Below are positions 7,765-8,357 of a stretch of 8,357 nt of DNA, one piece after another. The stretch is from AC-69 sp035701505. Its GTDB lineage: Bacteria > Actinomycetota > UBA4738 > HRBIN12. Each line of letters starts with the position of its first letter. The first letter of the stretch is position 1. The stretch lies in assembly GCA_035701505.1 (NCBI GenBank), contig DASSSA010000086.1, positions 1-8,357 of the forward strand, given 5' to 3'. A model generated the notes under the pieces. The model had not been told where the DNA came from. It saw nothing but the letters and a program-made list of their open reading frames with translations, and ran no database searches. A program made the position numbers and the translations under genes.

Positions 7765-8357
7765 GGTGGGGTCTCCTCCGCCCGCTGGCGTCCGGGCGCG
7801 ACGAGAGGCCACACCAGAAACGCGACGAACAGGACTCCGGCCACGATCGCCATCCCCGTGAAGAGCGTCCGCCTCCCATACACGCTGGGGAGCACCACCA
7901 CCGTGCCGGTGGCCAGGACCCAGAGCAGTCCGAATGGGATGAGGAACTTCCACCCGAAGCTCATCAGCCGGTCGTACCGGATCCGGGGCAGGGTCAGACG
8001 GACCCAGATGTACAGGTAGACCACCGCGACGACCTTGACGATGAACCACAAGAGCGGCCACAGCCAGGCCAGGAAGGTGGGGTGCGGGCCACGCCATCCC
8101 CCGAGGAACAACGTCACCGCGATGGAGGAGACCACGACCATGTTCACGTACTCGCCCAGGTAGAACATGGCGAACTTGATCCCCGAGTACTCGGTGAAGT
8201 ACCCCGCAACGAGCTCGGTCTCCGCCTCCGGCAGGTCGAACGGCGGGCGATTGGTTTCGGCCAGGCCGGCGATGAGGTAGATGGCGAACGCGGGGAACTG
8301 GGGGATCGCGTTCCACACCCGGTCCTGGCTGGCCACGATCTCCGACATCTGCAGCGA
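7761..8357 (-). CDS. nuoH: NADH-quinone oxidoreductase subunit H, C-terminal part (start outside window)
   Basis: The visible 198 residues are the C-terminal half of the membrane subunit that forms the entrance and much of the quinone-binding cavity. The frame runs open to the right edge, so the start is missing; the Met at 8348 is internal. The diagnostic stretch GLAETNRPPFDLPEAE, followed by ELVAGYFTEYSGIKFAMFYLGEY, is intact. Its acidic and arginine residues lie in the loop next to the quinone channel. The later VRLTLPRIRYDRLMSFGWKFLIP segment is also family-typical. About five hydrophobic helices follow the acidic loop. The protein ends in a short polar tail (PGRQRAEETPP), without the long Pro/Ala-rich extension I recall from Streptomyces NuoH. 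The TGA overlaps the GTG of nuoI. The preceding nuo genes would be expected further right. Confidence 0.95.
   Translation of the reverse strand, partial: SLQMSEIVASQDRVWNAIPQFPAFAIYLIAGLAETNRPPFDLPEAETELVAGYFTEYSGIKFAMFYLGEYVNMVVVSSIAVTLFLGGWRGPHPTFLAWLWPLLWFIVKVVAVVYLYIWVRLTLPRIRYDRLMSFGWKFLIPFGLLWVLATGTVVVLPSVYGRRTLFTGMAIVAGVLFVAFLVWPLVAPGRQRAEETPP

Noticed and set aside
7765..8316. NuoI extended upstream as a 377-residue protein
   Set aside because: The extra part is an alternate frame of nuoH. The GTG at 7764 has a strong ribosome site and fits the family.

Overview
The window is a tightly packed, high-GC, single-direction gene block, and every supported gene lies on the minus strand. 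In transcription order (from the right edge leftward) it holds the membrane arm of respiratory complex I, nuoH (5' end missing), nuoI, nuoJ, nuoK, nuoL, nuoM and nuoN. A trans-type polyprenyl diphosphate synthase follows, then a nuoA gene, and then the first six codons of a nuoB-like gene cut by the left edge. The organism is most likely an actinobacterium. NuoI has the YQINYLRCI, SPGERY and EGADN segments I associate with actinobacterial NuoI, GC is high in third positions, GTG starts are frequent, and a polyprenyl synthase sits near nuoN. NuoJ (184 aa) and the NuoH C-terminus lack the long tails I remember from Streptomyces and mycobacteria, which suggests a different or deeper-branching lineage. 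I cannot place it more precisely.

Layout: 7761-8357 nuoH (C-terminal part); 7183-7764 nuoI; 6629-7183 nuoJ; 6327-6632 nuoK; 4442-6322 nuoL; 2922-4445 nuoM; 1462-2925 nuoN; 420-1442 polyprenyl synthase; 11-376 nuoA; 1-20 start of nuoB. Most junctions are start/stop overlaps or gaps under 20 nt, so nuoH to the prenyl synthase looks like one translationally coupled operon. The longest non-coding stretch is only 43 nt (377-419). It is AT-richer than its surroundings and carries a possible extended -10 promoter element and a small hairpin just before nuoA.

Function: NuoI carries the two [4Fe-4S] clusters that pass electrons towards quinone. NuoH and NuoA, J and K form the quinone-proximal membrane module. 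NuoN, M and L are the three antiporter-like proton channels. The prenyl synthase probably makes the isoprenoid tail of the quinone (likely menaquinone) that complex I reduces. The main oddity is gene order: nuoA and nuoB come after nuoN and the prenyl synthase instead of at the head of the operon. This means either a permuted nuo operon or the start of a second, partial nuo cluster.

I found no mobile element, CRISPR array, RNA gene or unknown system. The less ordinary signals are a near-perfect long hairpin inside nuoM, a 15-bp tandem repeat in the 5' end of nuoI, an apparent CTG start for nuoK, and the structure of the prenyl synthase-nuoA junction.
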